A stretch of 64,000 nt of DNA from an uncultured Metabacillus sp. (GTDB lineage: Bacteria > Bacillota > Bacilli > Bacillales > Bacillaceae), in the NCBI RefSeq assembly GCF_947503125.1, contig NZ_CANNCR010000001.1:124001-188000 (forward strand). Reading direction: 5' to 3'. A program made the position numbers and the translations under genes. The notes beneath the pieces were generated by a model that was not told where the DNA came from, ran no database searches, and saw only the letters and a list, made by a program, of their open reading frames with translations. Below are positions 25,093-32,893 of the stretch, piece by piece. Every line of letters starts with the position of its first letter. The stretch's first letter is position 1.

Positions 25093-25980
25093 GTGGAAAT
25101 TGGAATTATTGGCGGTGGTTCAATCGGTCTGCTTTATAGCTTTTATCTAAGTAAGAACCATGTAATTACCCTTTATACAAAGCGAAAAGAACAAGCAGAT
25201 CTAATTAATCAAAATGGCTTATCAATGCTAAAAGATGGTACACATGTTAAAACGTCTATAAAAGCCGATTTTTCAAGCAACTATAAAGAACAGTTGTTAA
25301 TTGTAACAGTTAAACAATATGATATTGAGCAGGTTATTTCACTCTTGAAAAACCAATCACCACGAACTGTCTTATTTCTTCAAAATGGGATGGGGCATAT
25401 AACATATTTGTCATCATTAACTGAGCATCAAATTCTGTTAGGGATTGCTGAACACGGGGCATTACGTGCAGATGATAACACAGTGCATCATACTGGAGTG
25501 GGAGTCACGAAAATCTCTCCTTATAGTCAGAAAAATAAATGTCATTTCATTTTTGATCAATTATTAAGGGAACAAGATCCTTCCTTTCCAATCGAAATAA
25601 AAGTTGATTGGAAAAAAATGCTTTCAGAGAAGTTGGTTGTTAACGCAACAATAAATCCACTAACTGCTGTTTTACATGTGAAAAATGGTTTATTAATAGA
25701 GAACCGCCATTATAAAAAAATACTGCATGAACTTTTTCTTGAAGTTGTCCATATATTGGGGTTGGAGAAAGAAAAATATCTATGGGATCATGTACAATCG
25801 ATTTGTAAAAACACCTCTGAAAATAGCTCCTCGATGTTGAAAGATGTTCAAAGTGGACGACAGACAGAAATTGATTCTATTTTAGGCTATTTAATAAATC
25901 AAGCGGTCAATACCAACAAATCATACCCACACATTACTTTTCTTTATCATGCCATAAAAGGAATGGAGAGCGTTAGGTGA
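25093..25980 (+). CDS. panE: 2-dehydropantoate 2-reductase PanE (YlbQ)
   Basis: NADPH-dependent ketopantoate reductase, which makes pantoate for pantothenate and CoA. The 295-residue protein starts with the Rossmann motif IGIIGGGSIGLLYSFYLS. It has LLIVTVKQYDIEQV, FLQNGMGH and the catalytic Lys region KLVVNATINPLTAVLHVKNG, followed by a C-terminal helix with SSMLKDVQSGRQTEIDSILGYL. Two GTG starts are possible (25084 and 25093). AGGTGG is 5 bases before the second, which also gives the expected family N-terminus. A DUF3397 gene follows almost without a gap. Confidence 0.94.
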   Translation: MEIGIIGGGSIGLLYSFYLSKNHVITLYTKRKEQADLINQNGLSMLKDGTHVKTSIKADFSSNYKEQLLIVTVKQYDIEQVISLLKNQSPRTVLFLQNGMGHITYLSSLTEHQILLGIAEHGALRADDNTVHHTGVGVTKISPYSQKNKCHFIFDQLLREQDPSFPIEIKVDWKKMLSEKLVVNATINPLTAVLHVKNGLLIENRHYKKILHELFLEVVHILGLEKEKYLWDHVQSICKNTSENSSSMLKDVQSGRQTEIDSILGYLINQAVNTNKSYPHITFLYHAIKGMESVR

Positions 25981-25987
25981 CATGATG

Positions 25988-26380
25988 ATGGATTTCTTTA
26001 TATGGATCATTTCAATTGCTTTTGCACTTCCTATCGTTTGCTTTATTTTTTTACTCTTCACCTTGCGACTAATCGTAAAAAATAAAAAGAAATCGATCCT
26101 TTTGACTTTCGATATATCAACGATTTTCTTTATTATGTCTGTTCATTTTCTGTTGTTAACCCTATTTGGACGTTCTTTTCTACTGTATATAATAGTAGGG
26201 ATTTTCAGCCTATCTTTACTTGTTTATTATATGGAGAATAAACGGACACAATCATCAATTGCAAGAACGTCAAAAAAGGTTTGGCGAATGTCATTTTTGT
26301 TTTTCTTTGTCAGTTACATCGTTTTAACCATATATGGTATAGCGGCTGGAATCATTCAGAATGCTTTTATCCCATCTTAA
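25988..26380 (+). CDS. DUF3397 membrane protein
   Basis: A 130-residue protein with four predicted membrane spans, matching the DUF3397 family of small Bacillaceae membrane proteins that often sit between panE and bshC. The family is recognised from span spacing and from VHFLLLTLFGRSFLLYIIVGIFSL; its function is unknown. Three ATG codons in a row (25982, 25985, 25988) follow the panE stop. AGGTGA at 25975-25980 is 7 bases before the third, which I chose. It is probably translated together with panE. Confidence 0.78.
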   Translation: MDFFIWIISIAFALPIVCFIFLLFTLRLIVKNKKKSILLTFDISTIFFIMSVHFLLLTLFGRSFLLYIIVGIFSLSLLVYYMENKRTQSSIARTSKKVWRMSFLFFFVSYIVLTIYGIAAGIIQNAFIPS

Positions 26381-26556
26381 CAGACACCAAGTCCCGGCTG
26401 TTGATAGTCTTTTTTCTAAGTGGATTACTTAAGTAATGTCTTTTTGTAATATAGAAGTGGATACAAGATGTTTTTAAGCAAAGTTTTTTTGTTTCAGCAC
26501 TATAAATGCTATACTCAACCTTGGTATATCATAAATCTAGAAAGGAAGTTACATAT

Positions 26557-28185
26557 ATGGAGATTTTTGAACTCTCCCTGCGCTCTTCAAATCAATTTAT
26601 GAACGACTTCAATGAGCAGAAGTTAAAGCAAGACAAATTCTTCGATTATAACATCCATACTAATGAGGTTTTTCAACATAGAGCTGCGGACTTAAAAAAT
26701 CGTTCCTTTCAGCGTGAAGAGTTATCAGCTTATTTAAAGCGGTACGCAAAGCGATTTTCAGGAAATCTTGAGAAAACGTTAGAAAATATCGAGCGATTAA
26801 AGCACCCTGAAAGTGTAGTGGTTATTGGCGGTCAACAAGCTGGTCTCTTAACAGGCCCATTGTATACGATACATAAGATTATTTCGATACTTGTATTAGC
26901 TAAAAATGAAGAAAAGAAGCTGGGTATTCCTGTTATTCCAGTGTTCTGGATTGCTGGAGAAGATCATGATTTTGCGGAAATTAACCATGTTTTTGCTGCA
27001 AAGAACCATCTTCCCAAAAAAATGGCTATTAAAGATTCTCCACTTAAAAAGCAACCGGTCTCTGACTTGCCATTAAACAAGCAAAAAACAGTGGAGTGGA
27101 TCGAACAAGTATTTGAAGCATTTGGAGAAACGGACCATTCAAATCATTTATTAGAGCAACTAATTAGTATGATTCAGAACTCAGCGACATATGTTGAATT
27201 CTTTGAGCATGCCATTATGGAGTTATTTAAACATGAAGGTTTAGTTCTTGTTAATTCAGGCGACCCGGGTCTTCGTCAACTTGAAAAAGCCTGTTTTCTG
27301 TCGATTGTTGATCAAAATCGCAGTTTGTATGATGCTGTAAAAATACAACAGGAGGAAATGCATGCACATCATTATCGCTCAATTATTGAAATGCCTGAGA
27401 ACAGCGCAAATCTTTTTTATCATCATGAGGGAGAGCGTTTTTTAATTGAACGAAAAAATGATGAAGAATTTTTTGTTTCTGAAATTGGCTTATCTTTATC
27501 AAAGGCAGAATTGATCGATTTAATAAATACTTATCCACAAAAACTAAGTAATAATGTCGTTACAAGACCTATCATGCAGGAACATTTATTTCCTACACTT
27601 GCCTTTATCGCGGGCCCTGGTGAAGTAACCTATTGGGCTGAGCTAAAGCGAGTCTTTTCAATCATGGAAATCAAAATGCCTCCTGTTTTACCGAGATTAA
27701 CGATCACTCTTTTAGAACGATCGATTGAAAGAAATATGACAGAAGCCAATATCTCGCTAGAAGATGTACTGCAAAATGGTGTGGGAAAATTAATTGATGA
27801 TTTTCTACAATCAGTATCACCAGTGGATATGACTCCACTAGTTGAAGAGGCAAAACAAAAAATTTCAGGTATTCATGAAGGTTTAATTGAGGCTGCATTA
27901 AAAATTGATAAAAGCCTAGAACCGTTATTGAAAAAGAATGGACTATTTATTCAGGAACAACTCGACTTTTTACATCGTACTGTTGAGAAACGTAAACAAC
28001 AACAGCATGAGGTACAGATTTCTAAATTTAAAGCAATGGAGTTATCGTTGCTCCCAAATTTGCAGCCCCAAGAGAGAATTTGGAATATATATTACTATTT
28101 AAATAAATTCGGGCCGGAATTTGTAGGAGAATTGCTAAACTTGTCATATTCTTTTAATGGTAAACATAAAATTGTCAAAATTTAA
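26557..28185 (+). CDS. bshC: Bacillithiol biosynthesis cysteine-adding enzyme BshC
   Basis: Adds cysteine to glucosaminyl-malate, the last step of bacillithiol synthesis. The 542-residue protein is full length and shows VVIGGQQAGLLTGPLYTIHKI near residue 90, PVIPVFWIAGEDHDFAEINHVF near 125 and PTLAFIAGPGEVTYWAELK near 345, all typical of the family. A coiled coil lies near the C-terminus. The frame is open from 26506, but AAAGGAAG is 8 bases before the ATG at 26557. It ends at a terminator just before the mraZ operator. Confidence 0.96.
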   Translation: MEIFELSLRSSNQFMNDFNEQKLKQDKFFDYNIHTNEVFQHRAADLKNRSFQREELSAYLKRYAKRFSGNLEKTLENIERLKHPESVVVIGGQQAGLLTGPLYTIHKIISILVLAKNEEKKLGIPVIPVFWIAGEDHDFAEINHVFAAKNHLPKKMAIKDSPLKKQPVSDLPLNKQKTVEWIEQVFEAFGETDHSNHLLEQLISMIQNSATYVEFFEHAIMELFKHEGLVLVNSGDPGLRQLEKACFLSIVDQNRSLYDAVKIQQEEMHAHHYRSIIEMPENSANLFYHHEGERFLIERKNDEEFFVSEIGLSLSKAELIDLINTYPQKLSNNVVTRPIMQEHLFPTLAFIAGPGEVTYWAELKRVFSIMEIKMPPVLPRLTITLLERSIERNMTEANISLEDVLQNGVGKLIDDFLQSVSPVDMTPLVEEAKQKISGIHEGLIEAALKIDKSLEPLLKKNGLFIQEQLDFLHRTVEKRKQQQHEVQISKFKAMELSLLPNLQPQERIWNIYYYLNKFGPEFVGELLNLSYSFNGKHKIVKI

Positions 28186-28202
28186 ATAAAAGTTTTTTGA
28201 AA

Positions 28203-28230
28203 ATCCTGTTTATACAGGGTTTTTTTTTTA
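28203..28230 (+). terminator. Terminator after bshC
   Basis: CCTGT and ACAGG with a 4-base loop, followed by nine or more T. It insulates bshC from mraZ. Confidence 0.8.
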
Positions 28231-28252
28231 TGAAAACATCTGTAAAATAGGA

Positions 28253-28300
28253 AGTGGAGATAAGTGGGGGAAAGTGGTGAGATGAGGAGAGAAAGTGGGG
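28253..28300 (+). promoter_or_regulatory. MraZ operator: AGTGG direct repeats
   Basis: AGTGG occurs at 28253, 28263, 28273 and 28294, with a degenerate copy (TGAGGAG) at about 28283, so the spacing is 10 bp, near one helical turn. MraZ proteins bind short G-rich direct repeats at this period upstream of their own operon. The array ends about 10 bases before the mraZ start and includes its ribosome site. A possible -10 element TAAAAT lies at 28243. Confidence 0.75.
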
Positions 28301-28309
28301 GCAACGAGC

Positions 28310-28741
28310 ATGTTTATGGGAGAATACCATCACACCATCGATTTAAAAGGCAGAATGATTGTCCCTTCTAAGTTCAGAGAAGGACTTGGAGAGACATTTG
28401 TCCTAACAAGAGGCTTAGATCAATGCTTGTTTGGATATCCGATGAGTGAATGGAAGCAGATTGAAGAAAAATTAAAAGCCCTCCCGCTAACAAAAAAAGA
28501 TGCTCGTGCATTTACCCGTTTCTTCTTTTCAGGTGCGACCGAATGTGAATTGGACAAGCAAGGTCGTGTTAATATTGCTACACCTCTCTTGCAGTATGCA
28601 AAACTTGAGAAAGAGTGTGTTGTTATCGGCGTTTCAAATCGAATTGAGTTATGGAGCAAGTCCATTTGGGAAAATTATGTTGCTGAACAAGAGGATTCAT
28701 TTGAAGAAATTGCTGAAAATATGATTGATTTTGATATATAA
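28310..28741 (+). CDS. mraZ: Transcriptional regulator MraZ
   Basis: DNA-binding regulator of the division and cell-wall cluster with two AbrB-like (SpoVT-AbrB) repeats, forming a ring-shaped oligomer. The 143-residue protein shows the two D-x-K-G-R halves: [21 protein letters not shown] near residue 5 and [19 protein letters not shown] near residue 83. I chose the ATG at 28310 ([11 protein letters not shown]) over an upstream frame start at 28295, because the family starts here. GTGGGGG and GGGGGC act as the ribosome site and are part of the operator. First gene of the dcw cluster. Confidence 0.96.
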   Translation: MFMGEYHHTIDLKGRMIVPSKFREGLGETFVLTRGLDQCLFGYPMSEWKQIEEKLKALPLTKKDARAFTRFFFSGATECELDKQGRVNIATPLLQYAKLEKECVVIGVSNRIELWSKSIWENYVAEQEDSFEEIAENMIDFDI

Positions 28742-28816
28742 TTCTCTCTTAAGCAAAAAATGAATAGTAAAGTGGACAAGCAGATCAAAAAAAGATTTGA
28801 AAAGGTGGTACAACTT

Positions 28817-29749
28817 ATGTTTGAACATACAACGGTCTTGTTAAAGGAAACGGTCGATGGCTTACAAGTTAAGCCAGATGGTACATATGTGGATTGTACA
28901 TTAGGCGGTGCTGGACATAGCAGCTATTTGTTATCAAAATTATCGAAAGCTGGTCGGTTGTTTGCGTTTGACCAGGATGATGTGGCATTAGCGAATGCAG
29001 AAAAAAAGTTGGAACAGTATAAGAGTCAGGTAACCTTAATAAAAAGCAATTTCCGTTACCTCACTGAAAAACTCGCAGAACATGGCGTTGAAAAAGTAGA
29101 TGGAATTATTTTTGACCTCGGTGTATCTTCACCACAACTGGATACACCTGAAAGAGGATTTAGCTACCATCACGATGCGCCATTAGATATGAGGATGGAT
29201 CAACAATCTGATCGATCAGCCTATGATGTTGTAAATAAGTGGTCATATGAGGAGCTAGTAAAGATCTTTTTCAAATATGGTGAAGAAAAATTTTCAAAGC
29301 AGATTGCACGAAAAATTGAAGCATATAGAGATAATCAACCAATTTGTACCACAGGAGAGTTAGTAGAAATTATTAAGGAAGCAATACCTGCTCCAGCTAG
29401 GAGAAAAGGTGGACATCCAGCTAAGCGGATTTTTCAGGCGATTCGAATTGCAGTTAATGATGAATTGAAGGTTTTTGAGGAAGCAATTGAGCAGTCAATT
29501 GACTTATTAAAACCAAATGGCAGAGTAAGTGTCATTACCTTTCATTCGTTAGAAGATCGCATTTGTAAATCTGCTTTTAAAGAGGCAGCAACACCGCCTG
29601 AACTCCCTCGTAATTTGCCATTTATACCGGAAGGCTATGAACCAAAAGTAAAAATAATAACTAGAAAGCCTATAATTCCATCAGAAAAAGAGCTTGAGGA
29701 AAACAACCGGGCAAGGTCAGCTAAATTAAGAATTGCGGAGAAAATGTAA
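28817..29749 (+). CDS. rsmH: 16S rRNA cytosine-1402 N4-methyltransferase RsmH (MraW)
   Basis: SAM-dependent methyltransferase acting on N4 of C1402 in 16S rRNA. The 310-residue protein starts [16 protein letters not shown] and has the SAM motif [19 protein letters not shown]. It also has [22 protein letters not shown] and the C-terminal [15 protein letters not shown], all family signatures. AAAGGTGG is 8 bases before the ATG at 28817; an upstream ATG at 28760 lacks a site. It is second in the cluster, between mraZ and ftsL. Confidence 0.97.
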   Translation: MFEHTTVLLKETVDGLQVKPDGTYVDCTLGGAGHSSYLLSKLSKAGRLFAFDQDDVALANAEKKLEQYKSQVTLIKSNFRYLTEKLAEHGVEKVDGIIFDLGVSSPQLDTPERGFSYHHDAPLDMRMDQQSDRSAYDVVNKWSYEELVKIFFKYGEEKFSKQIARKIEAYRDNQPICTTGELVEIIKEAIPAPARRKGGHPAKRIFQAIRIAVNDELKVFEEAIEQSIDLLKPNGRVSVITFHSLEDRICKSAFKEAATPPELPRNLPFIPEGYEPKVKIITRKPIIPSEKELEENNRARSAKLRIAEKM

Positions 29750-29791
29750 CAAGTATAGATTGCCATTAGAAAATAAAAGGAGGTTACAAAC

Positions 29792-30154
29792 ATGAGCAAT
29801 TTAGCGATGAAATTAGAACAACAAAGGCAGGAGCAACAACAGCAGCAACGCGTACAAGAACCAATTATTATTAAGAGAAGAGCTTCGGTAACACCTGGAG
29901 AAAAATTCCTTATCGCCTTATTTATCGGCCTTCTCGTATTTGGCGCAGTAACGATTATTACAAAAAGCTACACTGTCTATCAAACCAATATTGAAATTCA
30001 AAAAACAGAAGCTAAAATTGAAAAGCAGACGAAGCTGAATAGTGACCTCCATGTACAAGTTGAGGAATTAAGCACATACGAACGCATCTGGGAAAAGGCA
30101 AAAGAACTAGGTTTAACTTTAGATCAAAACAATGTAAAGAGTGTTCAGAACTAA
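29792..30154 (+). CDS. ftsL: Cell division protein FtsL
   Basis: Bitopic division protein that works with DivIC and DivIB to activate PBP2B and FtsW at the septum. The 120-residue protein has a Gln-rich cytoplasmic N-terminus, one membrane span (about residues 37-58, KFLIALFIGLLVFGAVTII) and an extracytoplasmic coiled coil (IEIQKTEAKIEKQTKLNSDLHVQVEEL). The sequence is weakly conserved, so size, topology and position between rsmH and pbpB carry the call. AAAGGAGG is 8 bases upstream. A terminator follows it. Confidence 0.92.
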   Translation: MSNLAMKLEQQRQEQQQQQRVQEPIIIKRRASVTPGEKFLIALFIGLLVFGAVTIITKSYTVYQTNIEIQKTEAKIEKQTKLNSDLHVQVEELSTYERIWEKAKELGLTLDQNNVKSVQN

Positions 30155-30175
30155 TTAACTAACAGATGATATAGA

Positions 30176-30220
30176 GAGCTGAGCTACACATGTTTAGGTG
30201 GTGTAGCCAGCTTTTTTATA
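30176..30220 (+). terminator. Terminator between ftsL and pbpB
   Basis: AGCTG-A-GCTACAC pairs with GTGTAGC-C-AGCT around an 11-base loop, followed by TTTTTT. It implies that pbpB is transcribed, at least partly, from its own promoter. Confidence 0.82.
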
Positions 30221-30311
30221 TCCCCCTTAAAACACATACTCCATTCTTAACGGGGAAAAACCCCACTGATGGAAGTCTATGATAAAATAAAAAATGAATG
30301 AGGAGGTAGGC

Positions 30312-32540
30312 ATGAAGATAACAAATAAAAACTTAAATATGAATAGAGGAGCAGCGATTTTGTCTTTACTATTTGCTCTTCTTTTTTTAGTCATATTTAT
30401 CCGTTTTTTTTACATTCAAGCAACAGGAACAGTTCATGGTGAAGCCTTGGCTGCAAGAGCGGAGGAACTTTATGAAGAACAACGACCGATTGAAGCCACT
30501 CGGGGAAAAATCCTGGATCATAGCGGAGAGGTTATAGCAGAGGATAAAACCTCCTATAAACTTATTGCGATATTAGATGAAAAAGTAACAACAAATCCTA
30601 AAAAACCACAGCATGTTGTTGATGTTGATGAAACTGCTCAAAAGCTTGCCCCACTACTTGATATGAAAGTTAGTGAAGTAAAATCGATCCTTTCTAAAGA
30701 AGATTTGTTCCAAGTTGAATTTGGTTCAGCCGGCCGGGATCTTAGTCAAACACTTAAAGAAAAAATTGAAGAATTAGAGCTTCCTGGTATTACGTTTATC
30801 CCTGATAAACAACGTTTCTATCCAAATGGTGTGTTTGCTTCCCATTTAATTGGCTATGCTCAAACTCAAGAGGAGACGAAAGAAACTGTTGGCATGATGG
30901 GTCTGGAAAAAACGCTTGAGAAATATTTGCATGAAGAAGATGGCTATGTGAAATTTGAGAAAGACAATTATAATTGGAAGCTCCCAAATAGTGATGATGA
31001 AATTGTTGCACCACAAAATGGCAATGATGTTTATTTAACAATTGACCAGAAAATCCAAACCTTTCTTGAGGATGCAATGAATCAAGTTGTTGATGAGTTT
31101 TCACCTGAGAAGATAATCGCTGTTGTTGCAGACCCGAAAACAGGTAAAATATTGGCTATGGGACAGCGTCCAAGCTTTGATCCTAATATCAGAGATATTT
31201 CGTCATATACAAATGACGTGATTTCTTATCCATTTGAACCAGGATCAACGATGAAAATCTTTACACTTGCAGCTGCAATCGAAGAAGGAGTATACAATGG
31301 TAATGCCTATTTTCAGTCAGGGAAATATGCGATTGAAGGGCCGGATATTTCTGACCATAATGGGTCGGGATGGGGACCGATTACATACAATGAAGGGGTA
31401 CAACGCTCCTCAAATGTTGGTTTTTCATTAATTGCAGATAAGCTATTAGGCACTGATCGATTATATCAATATTTAAATAAGTTTGGTTTCCTTGCAAAAA
31501 CAGGAATCGATCTTCCAAATGAGGCCAATAGCAACATTAACTTTAAAACACATCGTGACCGAGTGACAACTGCATTCGGACAAGCATCAGCTGTTACACC
31601 GATTCAACAAATCCAAGCAGCAACAGCTATTGCAAATAATGGGAAAATGATGAAACCATATGTGATCGATAAAATTGTCGATACCGATAACAATGAAATC
31701 GTAAAACAGACAAAACCAAAGGTTGTTGGTCAGCCGATATCCGAAAAAACAGCAACGGAAGTGTTAAATATTTTAAAAACGGTTGTTAGCTCTGAAAACG
31801 GTACAGGTAAACCATTCCGAATTGAAGGTTATGAAGTTGCTGGTAAAACAGGAACAGCCCAAATTTATTCACCTGAAAAAGGGCGCTATTTATCTGGTAA
31901 TGATAATCATGTCTTTTCCTTTCTTGGGATGGCGCCAAAGGATGATCCAGAGTTGATTGTTTATGTCGCTGTTCAAAAGCCTAAATTGGAAGGAAAAGCA
32001 GGATCTGTGCCAACGTCAATGATTTTTAATACGGTGATGAAAAATAGTCTTCAGTATTTGCAAATAGAACCAACCGAAGAAACGGATACGACAAATAGTG
32101 AGGACGAAGCAGATAATGGAATGACACTACCTTCACTAGTCGGAATGAAGACTACAGAGGCTGCAAATAAATTGAAAGAACTAGGATTGGAGCCAATCCT
32201 TCTTGGAAGCGGAGAGAACATAACAGCACAATACCCTGAAGCTGAAACATCAGTTATTGTGAATGAAAAAGTGTTTCTTCAAGTCTCTGAAAATGTGAAA
32301 ATGCCAAATATTGCAGGCTGGTCAAAACGGGATGTCATGAAGATAGCTAATCTATTAGGTTTATCCGTTGAGACGGAAGGCTCCGGTTATGTTGTCGAGC
32401 AAAGTATTAAAAAGGATAGTTCGCTGAAAAAAGGAGATGTATTATCAGTCACCTTAGGAGCAACGGAAAAGAAAGAAACAACGGAAGAGAACGAAACAAC
32501 GGAAGAGAACGAAACAACTGAAGAAAGTGAAACGGAATAA
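30312..32540 (+). CDS. pbpB: Penicillin-binding protein 2B, division transpeptidase
   Basis: Class B PBP that cross-links septal peptidoglycan. The 742-residue protein has an N-terminal anchor (about residues 15-38), a dimerisation domain, a transpeptidase domain and two PASTA domains. Active-site motifs are EPGSTMK (Ser 312), the SSN in QRSSNVGF, and KTGTAQ. The PASTA domains start near MTLPSLVGMKT and VKMPNIAGWSK. The last 20 residues are a repeated Glu-Thr tail (KKETTEEN and so on) encoded by near-identical 18-base repeats. The ATG at 30312 has AGGAGG 5 bases upstream. It is followed by a terminator repeat and 350 bases of non-coding repeat before spoVD. Confidence 0.96.
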   Translation: MKITNKNLNMNRGAAILSLLFALLFLVIFIRFFYIQATGTVHGEALAARAEELYEEQRPIEATRGKILDHSGEVIAEDKTSYKLIAILDEKVTTNPKKPQHVVDVDETAQKLAPLLDMKVSEVKSILSKEDLFQVEFGSAGRDLSQTLKEKIEELELPGITFIPDKQRFYPNGVFASHLIGYAQTQEETKETVGMMGLEKTLEKYLHEEDGYVKFEKDNYNWKLPNSDDEIVAPQNGNDVYLTIDQKIQTFLEDAMNQVVDEFSPEKIIAVVADPKTGKILAMGQRPSFDPNIRDISSYTNDVISYPFEPGSTMKIFTLAAAIEEGVYNGNAYFQSGKYAIEGPDISDHNGSGWGPITYNEGVQRSSNVGFSLIADKLLGTDRLYQYLNKFGFLAKTGIDLPNEANSNINFKTHRDRVTTAFGQASAVTPIQQIQAATAIANNGKMMKPYVIDKIVDTDNNEIVKQTKPKVVGQPISEKTATEVLNILKTVVSSENGTGKPFRIEGYEVAGKTGTAQIYSPEKGRYLSGNDNHVFSFLGMAPKDDPELIVYVAVQKPKLEGKAGSVPTSMIFNTVMKNSLQYLQIEPTEETDTTNSEDEADNGMTLPSLVGMKTTEAANKLKELGLEPILLGSGENITAQYPEAETSVIVNEKVFLQVSENVKMPNIAGWSKRDVMKIANLLGLSVETEGSGYVVEQSIKKDSSLKKGDVLSVTLGATEKKETTEENETTEENETTEESETE
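32475..32528 (+). repeat. Tandem 18-base repeats in the end of pbpB
   Basis: Two identical 18-base units (32475-32492 and 32493-32510, each GAAACAACGGAAGAGAAC) and a third degenerate unit encode ETTEEN repeats. Copy number can change without a frameshift because the unit is a multiple of three. Confidence 0.85.
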
Positions 32541-32546
32541 AGAATC

Positions 32547-32592
32547 AGAGGCTGTCTCAAAAGGGGTTGTCCCTTTGGTCAGCCTCTTTTTA
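32547..32592 (+). terminator. Terminator after pbpB (GAGGCTGTCTC type)
   Basis: AGAGGCTG (32547) pairs with CAGCCTCT (32580-32587), with inner AAAGGGG/CCCTTT-type pairing, followed by TTTTTA. It belongs to the same family as the elements at 15.0 and 42.74 kb. Confidence 0.8.
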
Positions 32593-32815
32593 TCCCAATC
32601 TAAACGGGCAGTAAAACCCCAAAATAAAGATTCGATATAAGCTAATAAGATAAGTAGGGGATAACTGCCCGTAAAGATCCGATAAGTCCAGCTAACCAAC
32701 AATGGGAGATGGCCGAATTCGCCACGTCCTGTGGCAAAGGCGGCACTTGTACATCCTGTACTTCGAGAAAACTCCCACTGTTGGAAGTCTCGCTTTATCC
32801 GATTCCAGAACTAAA
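32593..32815. repeat. Dispersed ACGGGCAGT element upstream of spoVD
   Basis: ACGGGCAGT (32604-32612) and its exact inverse ACTGCCCGT (32664-32672) flank an AT-rich core. They are followed by AAAGATCCGATAAGTC and GC-rich repeat sequence ending in TGTTGGAAGTCTCGCTTTATCC. Copies of the same element lie at 48.36-48.55 and 48.73-48.89 kb. No coding frame. Confidence 0.75.
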
Positions 32816-32893
32816 AACACTCCTGTAAAAAGTTCTATCTAACCATGTACAAGCATATATTTGAACGAGCCTAGACAAGGGGGAGTAAAGGAT

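Noticed and set aside
28500-28724. 74-codon plus-strand frame inside mraZ
   Set aside because: Out of frame within an intact, clearly identified gene; no start site.
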